DNA of 64,000 nt from Billgrantia endophytica (lineage in GTDB: Bacteria > Pseudomonadota > Gammaproteobacteria > Pseudomonadales > Halomonadaceae): contig NZ_PNRF01000028.1 of NCBI RefSeq assembly GCF_002879615.1, positions 219,246-283,245 on the forward strand. The letters are read 5' to 3'. The translations under genes and the position numbers were made by a program. Positions 48,124-56,561 of the stretch are shown here, piece after piece. The notes under the pieces were generated by a model, which searched no databases, was not told the DNA's origin, and was given only the letters and a program-made list of their open reading frames with translations. How positions within the stretch are numbered: position 1 is the first letter of the stretch; every line of letters starts with the position of its first letter.

Positions 48124-48533
48124 CCTGGTGTCTCCTTCACCCGCCACTAACCTTTTCAATACGGCTGTTTCGTCCCTGGTCTTGCCTGTTCGGTCTTTCG
48201 CTTTGTAGAGCATAGCGAGTTGCCGGGGTTCGTTCCTCTTCGACTATGGTATCTGCACGATATTCTGCCCGTGTTTTCTTCTTTGCGACTGGATGTCACC
48301 TTGCGCCTCGCCAGGAAAGAGAAGAAAGAAATGCACAGAAACAGGGTGAATACAGAAAAAAACAGTGCGGTTAACTATGTTCAGGCTGTCGGCCAGCATG
48401 GTTCAATCTGGCGTCGTATTTTCCGTAAGTCCCATGGTTTATTCAGCCATAACGGCTGCTTAGGGTTGTCGGAAATATCCCGTAGGGAGAATTCCTTGCT
48501 TGAAACGCCCCTTGTCGATGCAGGAGGTAGAAC
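48124..48533. other. 410-base divergent intergenic region
   Basis: It lies between the leftward lipid kinase and the rightward MDR gene and should hold both promoters. It contains an A-rich purine stretch (about 48311-48365) that is less GC-rich than its surroundings. A frame from 48331 runs on into the MDR gene region but lacks a ribosome site and protein-like composition. No repeat or riboswitch was recognised. Confidence 0.45.
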
Positions 48534-49709
48534 GTGGCACCCGATACCCATCAAGACGACATTCCGGCCACCATGGCCGCCATGCTGCTGACCGACCATG
48601 GCGGCGTGGAGAAGCTGGTTTACCGTGAGGACGTTGCCACCCCCAGGCCGGCACGGGGTGAAGTGCTGGTGAAGGTGACGGCCACCGCCAAGAACAATAC
48701 CGACCGCAAGGCCCGCGAAGGGCTTTATCCGACCAAGGAGAAGGGCGAGGTCACCTCCTTCTCCATGGGTGGTTCGCCGACACTGACCTTCCCGCGTATC
48801 CAGGGCGCGGACGTGGCGGGGCGGGTGATGGCCGTTGGTGAAGGCGTGGATGCCAGCCGCATCGGCGAGCGGGGCCTGCTCGATTTCAACCTCTACCCCG
48901 ATGATCGCCGCGACATCAACCTGACGCCGGACTACTACGGCCACGGGGCCGATGGCGGCTTTGCCGAATACATCGCCGTGCCGTCGGACCAGTTCCACCA
49001 CGTACCCAACCCGGCACTCTCCGACGCCGAGCTCGCCTCCATGGGCATGTGCTCCTATCAGACCGCCTATCACATGATGACCTCGGCCAACGTGAGCGCC
49101 GGCGAGCGGGTATTGGTCAGTGGTGCCAGCGGCGGTGTGGGCACCGCGCTGATCCAGCTCTGTCGCATCGTGGGGGCGATTCCTTACGCCGTGAGCCAGC
49201 TCGACAAGGCGGGACCCCTGCTGGCGTTGGGCGCCGAGGCGGTGATCGACCGAGGCGACCTGCCGACCTTCGTCGAGCGGGTACTGGAGACGACCGGTGG
49301 TGCGCCGATCGACGCGGTGATGGATCTGGTCGGCGGCGAGATGACCGACCGGTTCATCGACACCATGATCGTCGACATGAAACACCGCGCCACCTACCCA
49401 CGGCTCTCCATCGCCGGGGCCAGCGGCGGCAACGTCAGCGAGATCATGTGGACCCGAATCTATCTCTACCAGGTGCAGATCTTCGGCGTCTCCCATGGCA
49501 CCCGCGAGGAAGCCGAACAACTGGTGGAATGGATTCGCTCCGGCGAGCTCAAGCCGGTGCTGCACGCGGCGTTCAAGCTCTCCGACCTGCACGAGGCCGA
49601 GCGCTACTTCGTCAATCGCGGCAGCAGCTACTTGGGCAAGATCGTCGTCGTGCCCGATTCCGAATGGGCCGAGCACGGCGCACCCCATACCCTCAAGGGG
49701 ATCGCATGA
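48534..49709 (+). CDS. MDR-family oxidoreductase (quinone oxidoreductase-like)
   Basis: 391 residues from GTG 48534 behind AGGAGGTAGAAC. It is a medium-chain dehydrogenase with a GroES-like N-terminal domain (GEVLVKVTATAKNNTDRK, about residues 43-60; FPRIQGADVAGRV) and a nucleotide-binding domain with LVSGASGGVGTALIQLCR, typical of NADPH-binding quinone reductase or crotonyl-CoA reductase-like members. The catalytic Cys and the Cys-rich structural zinc loop are absent, so it is probably zinc-independent. It is coupled by ATGA to a proline-racemase-family enzyme and likely works on the same substrate pathway. Confidence 0.85.
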   Translation: MAPDTHQDDIPATMAAMLLTDHGGVEKLVYREDVATPRPARGEVLVKVTATAKNNTDRKAREGLYPTKEKGEVTSFSMGGSPTLTFPRIQGADVAGRVMAVGEGVDASRIGERGLLDFNLYPDDRRDINLTPDYYGHGADGGFAEYIAVPSDQFHHVPNPALSDAELASMGMCSYQTAYHMMTSANVSAGERVLVSGASGGVGTALIQLCRIVGAIPYAVSQLDKAGPLLALGAEAVIDRGDLPTFVERVLETTGGAPIDAVMDLVGGEMTDRFIDTMIVDMKHRATYPRLSIAGASGGNVSEIMWTRIYLYQVQIFGVSHGTREEAEQLVEWIRSGELKPVLHAAFKLSDLHEAERYFVNRGSSYLGKIVVVPDSEWAEHGAPHTLKGIA

Positions 49710-50746
49710 GCCACGAACTCACCCTGCAATTGATCGATACTCATGCCGGTGGTGATGTCAGCCGCATCGTGTTCGGTGGCGTCGACCCGCTGCCCGGAGC
49801 CACGGTAAGGCAGCAGATGGAATACCTGGAGAACGATGCCGACGGGCTGCGTAAACTGCTGCTGAACGAACCCTACGGCATTCCCGAGATGTCGGTGGAC
49901 CTGATCGTGCCGGCTTGCGACCCCCGGGCCAAGATGGGCTACATCATCATGGAGGTGATGGGCTACCCGATCTATTCCGGCTCCAACACCATCTGTACTG
50001 CCACCGCACTGCTGGAAGCCGGGCTGATACCCAAGCAGGAGGGCAAGCAGCGCTTCATGCTGGAATCACCGGCAGGACTGGTGCAGATCGAGGCGCGGGT
50101 GGAGAACGGCGTGGTGGAAGCCATTACCTGTGGCGGCCTGCCCAGCTACATCGACACCCACCGGGCAAGCATTCATGTGCCCTCGGTCGGCGACGTGACC
50201 TATAGTATCGCCTATAGCGGCGGCTTCTATGCCCTGGTGGATGCCACCGAACTGGGCTTCGCGTTGACGCGTGCAGAGGAGTCGCAACTGGCCAAATGTG
50301 CCCATGCCATCGTGGAAGCCATCCAGACCCGTACCGGTTTCTCCCACTACACCCTGGGTGACGTTGGGCCGCTGCCGTTCCTGCACTTCATGGGGCCGGT
50401 CGACCAGATCGCCGATGATTTCTACCGCTCCCGGTCGGCAACCTATGTTCACCCGGGCGTGATCTGCCGGAGCACCACCGGTACCGGTACTTCGGCACGG
50501 CTGGCCCTGATGCACCATGAAGGGCTCATCAAGCCGGGTGACAGGTTGGAAACCGTCTCCCTGCGCAACACCGGTTTCATCGGTGAGTTCGTCAGTTCCC
50601 GGGAGGCCGGCAGGTACCAGGTGGTGGAGAACAACATAACGGGCAAGGGCTTTGTGCTGGCCCGTTCAGAGATCGTCGTCAACTGCTCGGACATGCTGGT
50701 GGACTGCGACAGCGTACACCATATCCTCAGCACTCGGCACGGTTGA
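49706..50746 (+). CDS. Proline racemase/hydroxyproline dehydratase-family enzyme with Ser/Thr active site
   Basis: 346 residues, normal for PF05544; the ATG overlaps the MDR stop. Family features are DTHAGGDVSRIVFGGV at the N-terminus and the two active-site loops. In loop 1 the first catalytic residue is Ser (YSGSNTIC, Ser 91), where racemases have Cys. In loop 2 the second is Thr (CRSTTGTGTSAR, Thr 258), where most have Cys. Known members with Cys-Cys are racemases or epimerases, and Cys-Thr members are trans-3-hydroxyproline dehydratases. A Ser-Thr pair makes racemase activity unlikely and a dehydratase or other lyase more likely. Confidence 0.85.
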   Translation: MSHELTLQLIDTHAGGDVSRIVFGGVDPLPGATVRQQMEYLENDADGLRKLLLNEPYGIPEMSVDLIVPACDPRAKMGYIIMEVMGYPIYSGSNTICTATALLEAGLIPKQEGKQRFMLESPAGLVQIEARVENGVVEAITCGGLPSYIDTHRASIHVPSVGDVTYSIAYSGGFYALVDATELGFALTRAEESQLAKCAHAIVEAIQTRTGFSHYTLGDVGPLPFLHFMGPVDQIADDFYRSRSATYVHPGVICRSTTGTGTSARLALMHHEGLIKPGDRLETVSLRNTGFIGEFVSSREAGRYQVVENNITGKGFVLARSEIVVNCSDMLVDCDSVHHILSTRHG

Positions 50747-50779
50747 GACGCGTGCGGCCGGGGTTCCACAGGAAGCCTC

Positions 50780-50809
50780 ACGGCGGGCAGCCAGGTAGCT
50801 GCCCGCCGT
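50780..50809. terminator. 12-bp perfect hairpin between convergent genes
   Basis: Arms 50780-50791 and 50798-50809 pair perfectly around CAGGTA. The hairpin lies 33 bases after the proline-racemase-family gene and 32 bases after the convergent DUF1499 gene. No T-tract follows, so it is a likely but unproven bidirectional terminator. Confidence 0.6.
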
Positions 50810-50841
50810 TCAGTGCAGCGCCTGTTCCATTCGGTTCCTGC

Positions 50842-51606
50842 TCAGTTCAGCTTCTTTTCCATGCGTTTTTCCAGCGCGTCCAGATACGCTCGTATCCGTT
50901 CGGCGTTGGTTCCGGTGTCGCTGCGACCGACACGGGAGGCGGAGCGAACGTCCACCCGCACCCCCTCTTCCGTCTCGCTCAGCCGGATGACCACATCATC
51001 CTTGAAGCCGAACCAGGTGGTGGTGTCGGTGGCTTCGATGGTGCCATTGTCCATGCCGGCCAGCTTCCACTGGAAGGCACGCACTTCGGCCAGCGCGGCA
51101 TCGAAGACCGTGGATGGGGAAGCCTGGAACAGTAGCGGCCCGATATCCGGATAGGCATCGTGCTGCTGCCGGGCGGTGCGCTCGCCGGGGTAGTCCACCG
51201 CATTGGGTGCAGCCTCCCTGGCTTCCACCAAAACCGTGAAGGCGGGCGGGTTGGCGGTGTCCGTTGTGATGTCATGGATAGGTGGCACCGCCTGGGCACG
51301 CTGCCAGTGCTGCCAGGGAATGGCCAGCAACCCCACCACACCAGCGATCACCAGGCCACTGATCAGGACCGGACGCACGCGTCGGCAGAAGGCGGCAATC
51401 AGCAGGGCGAGCAGGCTGAGCCCGGCCGCAGCCATGGCCGCATAGACGCCGTAGCGCAACATGTTGAACGCCTGGTGCAACGAAAGCCATTCAAAACGAT
51501 GGGCCGGTCCGGCTGCCGCCATCAGCAGGGCGGCCAGCATCAGCATCAGTAGCGCGAGCCCGACCGTTGCCCCTGCCAGTCGGCCCCTACGTCGTCTCTT
51601 CATCAT
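50842..51606 (-). CDS. DUF1499 membrane protein
   Basis: 254 residues from the first of two adjacent ATGs (51606/51603), with only a weak ribosome site. Three hydrophobic segments occur in the first ~125 residues (about 12-33, 47-70, 80-96). The C-terminal ~130 residues form the DUF1499 domain (PNAVDYPGERTARQQHDAYP, then FGFKDDVVIRLSETEEGVRVDVRSASRVGRSDTG in two pieces of the alignment). The family function is unknown. The final RMEKKLN tail is cytosolic-like. Confidence 0.84.
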   Translation of the reverse strand: MMKRRRRGRLAGATVGLALLMLMLAALLMAAAGPAHRFEWLSLHQAFNMLRYGVYAAMAAAGLSLLALLIAAFCRRVRPVLISGLVIAGVVGLLAIPWQHWQRAQAVPPIHDITTDTANPPAFTVLVEAREAAPNAVDYPGERTARQQHDAYPDIGPLLFQASPSTVFDAALAEVRAFQWKLAGMDNGTIEATDTTTWFGFKDDVVIRLSETEEGVRVDVRSASRVGRSDTGTNAERIRAYLDALEKRMEKKLN

Positions 51607-51852
51607 GTCGCTGTCTATCCAGGTCCTATTATTCTTGAAGCCGATGCGTCCTGCCTCTCGCGGCCACCCTCCACCAGCGTAAACCAATCTCGGGCCCGGG
51701 TCGCTGAGCGCCTCACCTTGCTGGTGGTCGACGTGCGGCGTTTAACAGGATGGTTGCGTTTCCTGACGTTTCATTTCGCTGTGTCCCTGAGGGCCAACTA
51801 CTTTTAAGAGGTACTACCTTCAAGACGTCGGTTTACTCAAGGAGGGAGCGAG

Positions 51853-52536
51853 ATGAAAAGGACATTATTGGCTATTGCGATTGGGGCAATCTCCGCCGGT
51901 ATCGCCGGGGGCGCCCTGGCTCAGGAAACCGAGGACGATATCGAGCGCAACGGCGATGCGACAATGAGCGAAGAGCAAACCAACCAGGACACAGACGACA
52001 CCCAGGCGGCTGACGACGATGGCGATCAGGAAGACCTGGACATCGATGACGATGATCTGGACGCCGAAGGCGATGATGCCGACGATTATGAGGAGATGGA
52101 CCCCGAAGACATGGACGTCGAGGAGACGGACACGGAGCAGACCGGCGAGGCGCCTCAAACCGACGCCGATGACGCTTTCGACGAGATGGGTGCCGCCGAG
52201 GCCACCCTGGACGAGTCACTGGGCGCCATGCAGGTCAGCGAACTCGAAGGCATGACCGTCATCAATATGGAAGACGAGGAGATTGGCGACATCCAGAGTG
52301 TCGTCAAGCATAACGATACCGGCGATCTCCATGCGGTCGTTACCGTTGGGGGGTTCTGGGGCATGGGTGGAACGGACATCACCCTGCCGCTGGCGGAGAT
52401 GCAACTGGAGGACGAGCAGCTCGTGTTCCAGCAGACTTACGGTGAAGATGAGCTCGAAAGCTCGAACGAGTATGACGAGGACCGCTACAGCGACGTGGAT
52501 GACGACATGACCCTCTCGGACGCCTGGGGGCTGTAA
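51853..52536 (+). CDS. Secreted acidic PRC-barrel protein
   Basis: 227 residues with AAGGAGGGAGCGAG before the ATG. A signal peptide (about 1-23, ending GGALA) precedes an extremely acidic region (about residues 25-110) made mostly of Asp, Glu, Thr, Gln and Met, and then a PRC-barrel domain (LGAMQVSELEGMTVINMEDEEIGDIQSVV, residues about 122-150, given here in part). The tail is acidic again. PRC-barrel proteins bind other proteins or tetrapyrrole/RNA complexes. The very acidic composition fits a halophile periplasm; a cation-buffering role is a guess. A clear terminator follows. Confidence 0.85.
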   Translation: MKRTLLAIAIGAISAGIAGGALAQETEDDIERNGDATMSEEQTNQDTDDTQAADDDGDQEDLDIDDDDLDAEGDDADDYEEMDPEDMDVEETDTEQTGEAPQTDADDAFDEMGAAEATLDESLGAMQVSELEGMTVINMEDEEIGDIQSVVKHNDTGDLHAVVTVGGFWGMGGTDITLPLAEMQLEDEQLVFQQTYGEDELESSNEYDEDRYSDVDDDMTLSDAWGL

Positions 52537-52568
52537 GGCAACGTCCAGATCCGAAAAACCGTCGAAAG

Positions 52569-52600
52569 AAGGCAAGGCCATGCGCCTTGCCTTTCTTTTA
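52569..52600 (+). terminator. Intrinsic terminator after the PRC-barrel gene
   Basis: AAGGCAAGG (52569-52577) pairs perfectly with CCTTGCCTT (52585-52593) around a seven-base loop and runs into TTTCTTTTA. This is the clearest rho-independent terminator in the window and isolates the PRC-barrel gene from copCD. Confidence 0.9.
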
Positions 52601-52755
52601 CTAGGCCTTCGATGTGTCATGTGGGTCTGGCCTGCTCCAGTAACCGTCCAACAGGGTGGAAAAAACAGGTTGCGGGAGGTAGTGTCGACCTGCCCCAGAG
52701 CCGGGTGCCATGGGGCGAGACGGTTTTCACAAAGGCATCTATAAGGGAGCAAGCA

Positions 52756-53124
52756 ATGGCGACAAGGAGCGGTAAGCGTACTTTCATGGCGGCCCTGGTC
52801 GCACTGTTCGGACTGGTCAGCCAGCCGCTATGGGCGCACGCCCATGTGACCGATACGCACCCCGACGATGGCGCGGTGCTGGAGCAGGCCCCAGCGCGGC
52901 TGGAGCTCCAGTTCGATGCACCGATTCGTATCACCCGGTTCGACGTCAGCGGCCCGCAGGGGGCGGTCGAGACGAGCGAAGACCCGGTCGGCCCGCCGTC
53001 GGAACGGCATGCCGCCGTGCCCGCCGATACCCTGGAAGCGGGCGAATACCAGGTCGTCTGGCGCGGTATCGCCGAGGATGGCCATACCATGTCGGGTGAC
53101 TACCGCTTCACGATCCAAGAGTAA
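52756..53124 (+). CDS. copC: Periplasmic copper-resistance protein CopC
   Basis: 122 residues with AAGGGAGC before the ATG. A signal peptide of about 28 residues would be cut at AHA, leaving an N-terminal His; this His, with the later DGHTMSG His, is the Cu(II) site of the CopC family. The mature domain is an Ig-like beta-sandwich (THPDDGAVLEQAPARLELQF, GEYQVVWRGIAEDGHTMSGD). Met-rich Cu(I) loops are absent. It is followed by copD after three bases, the usual pairing for copper handling across the envelope. Confidence 0.93.
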   Translation: MATRSGKRTFMAALVALFGLVSQPLWAHAHVTDTHPDDGAVLEQAPARLELQFDAPIRITRFDVSGPQGAVETSEDPVGPPSERHAAVPADTLEAGEYQVVWRGIAEDGHTMSGDYRFTIQE

Positions 53125-53127
53125 GCC

Positions 53128-54024
53128 ATGAACGGGATCGCCCTGGCTGGCCTGGACCCGTGGACGGCCGGTCGTGTTCTCTCCCTGGCAGGGTTCTACG
53201 GGGCCGCGCTGCTGGCGGTGGGTGGCGTGCTGTTTCGCTTTGCCTTTCCTTCGTTGCCGCAGCGCGAGACGACCGTGCTCAAGCGCAGTATCCTGCTCGC
53301 GGTCTGGGCAGGCATCGGGATGCTACTGCTGCTTTGGCTGCTGCAGGCCGCCTATCTGGGGGGTGGCAACTGGGCAGCGGCCCGCAACCCGCTGTTACTG
53401 GGGATCGCGGGAGACGGCGCCCAGGGAGATCGGTTGCGCTTGGCGGTGGTCGGGCTGCTGCTGCTGCAAGCCAACCTGATGGAAGGCCGGTTCAGGCCGT
53501 TGCGTCACGGGCTGAGCATGATGGGTATCGGGCTGGTACTGCTGGCCTTCGCCCAGGTCGGCCATACCCGTGGTGATCCTCGCCTGGGTGGCCTGCTGGT
53601 CGTTCACCTGACCATGGCCGCGTTCTGGGCGGCGGCGCTGATGCCGCTATACCGGCTGGCTGGCCGACGCCCGGGCGATGACTCGTCGTCCCGGCTACTG
53701 GCCCAGTTCGGGCGCTTCGGCTTGGCCCTGGTGCCTTTACTGCTCATCGCCGGGGGCTGCCTGGCCGCGTGGTTACTGGGTGGCCGGCTGTCCGCGCTGC
53801 TGTACACGCCCTACGGGCAGCTTCTGTCAATAAAGTTGACCCTGGTCGCGCTGCTGCTGCTCCTGGGTGCCACCAACCGATGGTGGCTGGTGCCCGCTGC
53901 GGTACGGGGCGCACCGAACGCCAGCCGCCGGCTGCGCGGCAGCATTGCCGCCGAGGGACTATTGATGGCGCTCATCATACTGGTCGCGGCAGGACTACTG
54001 ACCACCACCTCCCCGGTCGGATAG
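53128..54024 (+). CDS. copD: Copper-resistance membrane protein CopD
   Basis: 298 residues with eight hydrophobic segments, the usual layout for CopD (PF05425). Near the middle VGHTRGDPRLGGLLVVHLTMAAFW carries the His residues conserved in the family. CopD is thought to move copper into the cytoplasm from CopC. It starts three bases after copC, so the two are one operon. The gene ends 14 bases before the convergent racemase-like gene. Confidence 0.92.
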   Translation: MNGIALAGLDPWTAGRVLSLAGFYGAALLAVGGVLFRFAFPSLPQRETTVLKRSILLAVWAGIGMLLLLWLLQAAYLGGGNWAAARNPLLLGIAGDGAQGDRLRLAVVGLLLLQANLMEGRFRPLRHGLSMMGIGLVLLAFAQVGHTRGDPRLGGLLVVHLTMAAFWAAALMPLYRLAGRRPGDDSSSRLLAQFGRFGLALVPLLLIAGGCLAAWLLGGRLSALLYTPYGQLLSIKLTLVALLLLLGATNRWWLVPAAVRGAPNASRRLRGSIAAEGLLMALIILVAAGLLTTTSPVG

Positions 54025-54037
54025 CGGAGATCACCGT

Positions 54038-55231
54038 TCACTTCGATCCAGTCGGGTCCGTACGATGCCAGCCGGCCAACCGCGCCTGGTAAGTTCCAAG
54101 GGTGGTGCGCCAGGCCCAGCGCGGCTTGCCCATTGCCGCGGTGCCTCTACCCATCATTGGCACAACGGGGCGTTGCGTCGCTGTGATCATGGTCACAACA
54201 AACGGAGACGTCATTGCGCGCAGCAGCGCCGAGTAATTGAGCCCGAAGCGGATCTCCGTGCCGGGCGCCAGGCGGTGCTGCGTTTCCAGCACCAGGTGAT
54301 CGCTGCTGGCGGCGAGCACGCTGATGTCGCCCGGGGGCGTCAGGCCATCCGGGTCCACATCTTGCCGACCGATCGCGGCGATCGTCTGAATGATGGTGCC
54401 ACGTTCGAGCATCTGCATCGGCACGCCGAATGCTGCCTCGCCTGTTGCGCCTCGTGGCGCTGTCGGTTTGGCCAGCGACTCGATGACGGGCACCACCAGT
54501 GTGAAGGCGTCGGTGTGCAGGCCGTTCAGGGGCTTTCGCGTGAGGGGGTCGCATCCCAGCAGGATCGACTCGCCGAGCCGCAGGTCATTGACTCGGCCGG
54601 CTGGCGCTTCGATGGCCCAGGCGAGATTTGCCGAATTGCCGCCGGAAACGATCGGCAGGTGTAGGCCCAGCTCACCTTCGAGCAGGGTCGCAAGCGAAGA
54701 TAGCTCATCCATATTGCCAGCGCTTGGCACGACGCCGGCACGGCATGCCAGGTTGGTGCCGAGGCCGACGAGCGTGACGTGAGGAGTGCGCGATATGCGC
54801 CGGGCAAGGTCGAGCACCTCGCCTGGCAGCACGCCTTCGCGTAGATCCCCCAGCTCCACCATCAGCACCAGGCCGTGAATGACGCCGCGTTTGCCCGCCG
54901 CCGCTGACAATGCATTCACCACCTCGGGCTCACTCACCTGGCTGATGCTTGCGCATGCCACTGTCCGGCCGGCCTGATCGGGCGTGGGAGAACGCAGCAG
55001 CGTCAGCGGCGTGCGGATGCCTGCGTCGCGAAGTGCCTCGAGATTTTCGATCCGTGAATCGCCAAGACGCGCCACACCCCCCGCGATCATGGCGTTCGCC
55101 ACTTCGGGCAAGCCCAGGGTCGCCTTGGTGACCCCGGTGACGTCGATACCGCGACCGGCCAACAGGGCGACAAGTTCTCGAGCGTTGTCCTCGATCTTGG
55201 CCAGATCGATTTCGATGCGGGGGCAGATCAC
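54038..55231 (-). CDS. PLP-dependent alanine/ornithine racemase-family enzyme
   Basis: 397 residues from GTG 55231, which overlaps the DUF1611 stop (GTGA); a longer frame exists upstream but lacks homology. The N-terminus PRIEIDLAKIEDNARELVAL and the PLP Lys in VTGVTKATLG (about residue 36) identify the alanine-racemase fold III family, closest to the alanine/ornithine racemase and YhfX-like group, not Alr. GDSRIENLEALRDAG and LGTNLACRAG are also typical. It should change the chirality of an amino acid or derivative; the substrate is unknown. The last ~45 residues are unusually basic and not obviously family-like. Confidence 0.83.
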   Translation of the reverse strand: MICPRIEIDLAKIEDNARELVALLAGRGIDVTGVTKATLGLPEVANAMIAGGVARLGDSRIENLEALRDAGIRTPLTLLRSPTPDQAGRTVACASISQVSEPEVVNALSAAAGKRGVIHGLVLMVELGDLREGVLPGEVLDLARRISRTPHVTLVGLGTNLACRAGVVPSAGNMDELSSLATLLEGELGLHLPIVSGGNSANLAWAIEAPAGRVNDLRLGESILLGCDPLTRKPLNGLHTDAFTLVVPVIESLAKPTAPRGATGEAAFGVPMQMLERGTIIQTIAAIGRQDVDPDGLTPPGDISVLAASSDHLVLETQHRLAPGTEIRFGLNYSALLRAMTSPFVVTMITATQRPVVPMMGRGTAAMGKPRWAWRTTLGTYQARLAGWHRTDPTGSK

Positions 55232-56367
55232 GCCATTTCCAGTTGCCGATGCGCCTGCAGTGCGGGAAAGGCGGCGGTGACCATCGCCACCAGTGCCGAG
55301 GGGTCGTGCCACAGCGCATCGGTGGCGGGGATGCCGAGTTCGACATCGTAGCGGGCGATGGCCGCCGTGACCTCTGCCTCGGTCATGTCCTCGTGATTGA
55401 TGGCCAGCCCGATGACCTTGGTCTTGCCGAACAGCTCGATGAGCTTGATCTCCGAGAGGGGAGACGGCATCCGCACCTCCGGATAGTCACTGAGCATTGT
55501 GCGGGCCGGGGCATGCTGCATGATCACGGCTTGTGGTCGGCTGGCGCGCAATACGACCGTCGAGCTCAAGTACGCGGGGTGGCTGAGGGCGCCCTGACCC
55601 TCGATCACGATAACGTCGGGGCGCTCGCCTTCATAAGCGGCAAGCACCGCCCCCTCCAGCTCGCCGACGCCGAACTGGGCGGGAATCGCATCCAGTGCGA
55701 CGCCGTAGGCCGCACCCTGCATGAGACCGGTCTGCCCCGTTCCCACCATGACGGTGCGAATTCCGGCATCGTTGAGTGCCTGGGTGAGAAGCGTCGAGGT
55801 GGTGCGCTTGCCGATCGCGCCATCCGTGCCCAGCACCGCGATGCGCACGCAGTCGACGCTGTTGATCGCCCCATCGAACATGCGCAGATGCTTGGTTGGG
55901 CGTGGTCGGCGTATATCGTGAAGCGTCACTCCGGTGGCGAGTGCCGCCGCCGAGAACTCCGGGTCGTCCGCGAGGAACTCGTGCAGGCCGGATACCACGT
56001 CGATTCCCGCCGCCACGGCGGCAAGCACCACCGCGCGATCTGACTCGGACATCAATCCCGACAGCGGCGCAAGGCCGAAGATGAGCACGTCGGGAAGATC
56101 GTCAGCCGCTGCGAGCGCCGCCGTCAGGTCCGCCACGATGGGAATGCCCGCTGCCGCATCGCCCAGGGCGATACCCGCATCTTCGCCGGTCATGGTGCTG
56201 TCGATGACGGAGAGGATGCGATACCTCTCGCTGCTGCGCACCAGGCCGTTGGCCGTCTTGCCATCGATGCGCGTGAAATTGCCCTCGCAATACACGACGG
56301 CCGATTGACGGGCGTCACCGCGGTGAGTGGCTGAGTTGAGAATGGCATGAAGGGAAGTAGGAAGCAT
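55228..56367 (-). CDS. DUF1611-family protein (DgcN-like)
   Basis: 379 residues from ATG 56367. An N-terminal Rossmann-like domain (about 25-155; LIFGLAPLSGLMS) is followed by a P-loop domain with GTDGAIGKRTT (about residues 180-190), matching the Walker A of DUF1611. VIEGQGALSHPAYLSS is a further family stretch. Members include DgcN, an N-acetyltransferase in D-glutamate use by marine bacteria. Translational coupling to a racemase-family gene suggests D-amino-acid chemistry here, but the substrate is not known. The gene lies 195 bases downstream of the flavoprotein. Confidence 0.82.
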   Translation of the reverse strand: MLPTSLHAILNSATHRGDARQSAVVYCEGNFTRIDGKTANGLVRSSERYRILSVIDSTMTGEDAGIALGDAAAGIPIVADLTAALAAADDLPDVLIFGLAPLSGLMSESDRAVVLAAVAAGIDVVSGLHEFLADDPEFSAAALATGVTLHDIRRPRPTKHLRMFDGAINSVDCVRIAVLGTDGAIGKRTTSTLLTQALNDAGIRTVMVGTGQTGLMQGAAYGVALDAIPAQFGVGELEGAVLAAYEGERPDVIVIEGQGALSHPAYLSSTVVLRASRPQAVIMQHAPARTMLSDYPEVRMPSPLSEIKLIELFGKTKVIGLAINHEDMTEAEVTAAIARYDVELGIPATDALWHDPSALVAMVTAAFPALQAHRQLEMA

Positions 56368-56561
56368 GAATCGCAAACCTCAGGTCTGGACTCAGAGGAG
56401 GCGACGGGATGGCCCGGCCGATACGGCCGACAGTCAACGAGAGGACCCCACCAAGACAAGTGGATGTACGTCAGCATACACAGATTGGGGGCAGCCGTAT
56501 GCTTCTGTCTCCACACAGGCATCAGGTTGAACGGCCATGTGAACAGCATCCATCTCCGATG

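Noticed and set aside
48220..48591. 123-codon plus-strand frame in the kinase/MDR intergenic region
   Set aside because: No ribosome site, unconvincing composition, and it runs into the MDR gene in another frame.
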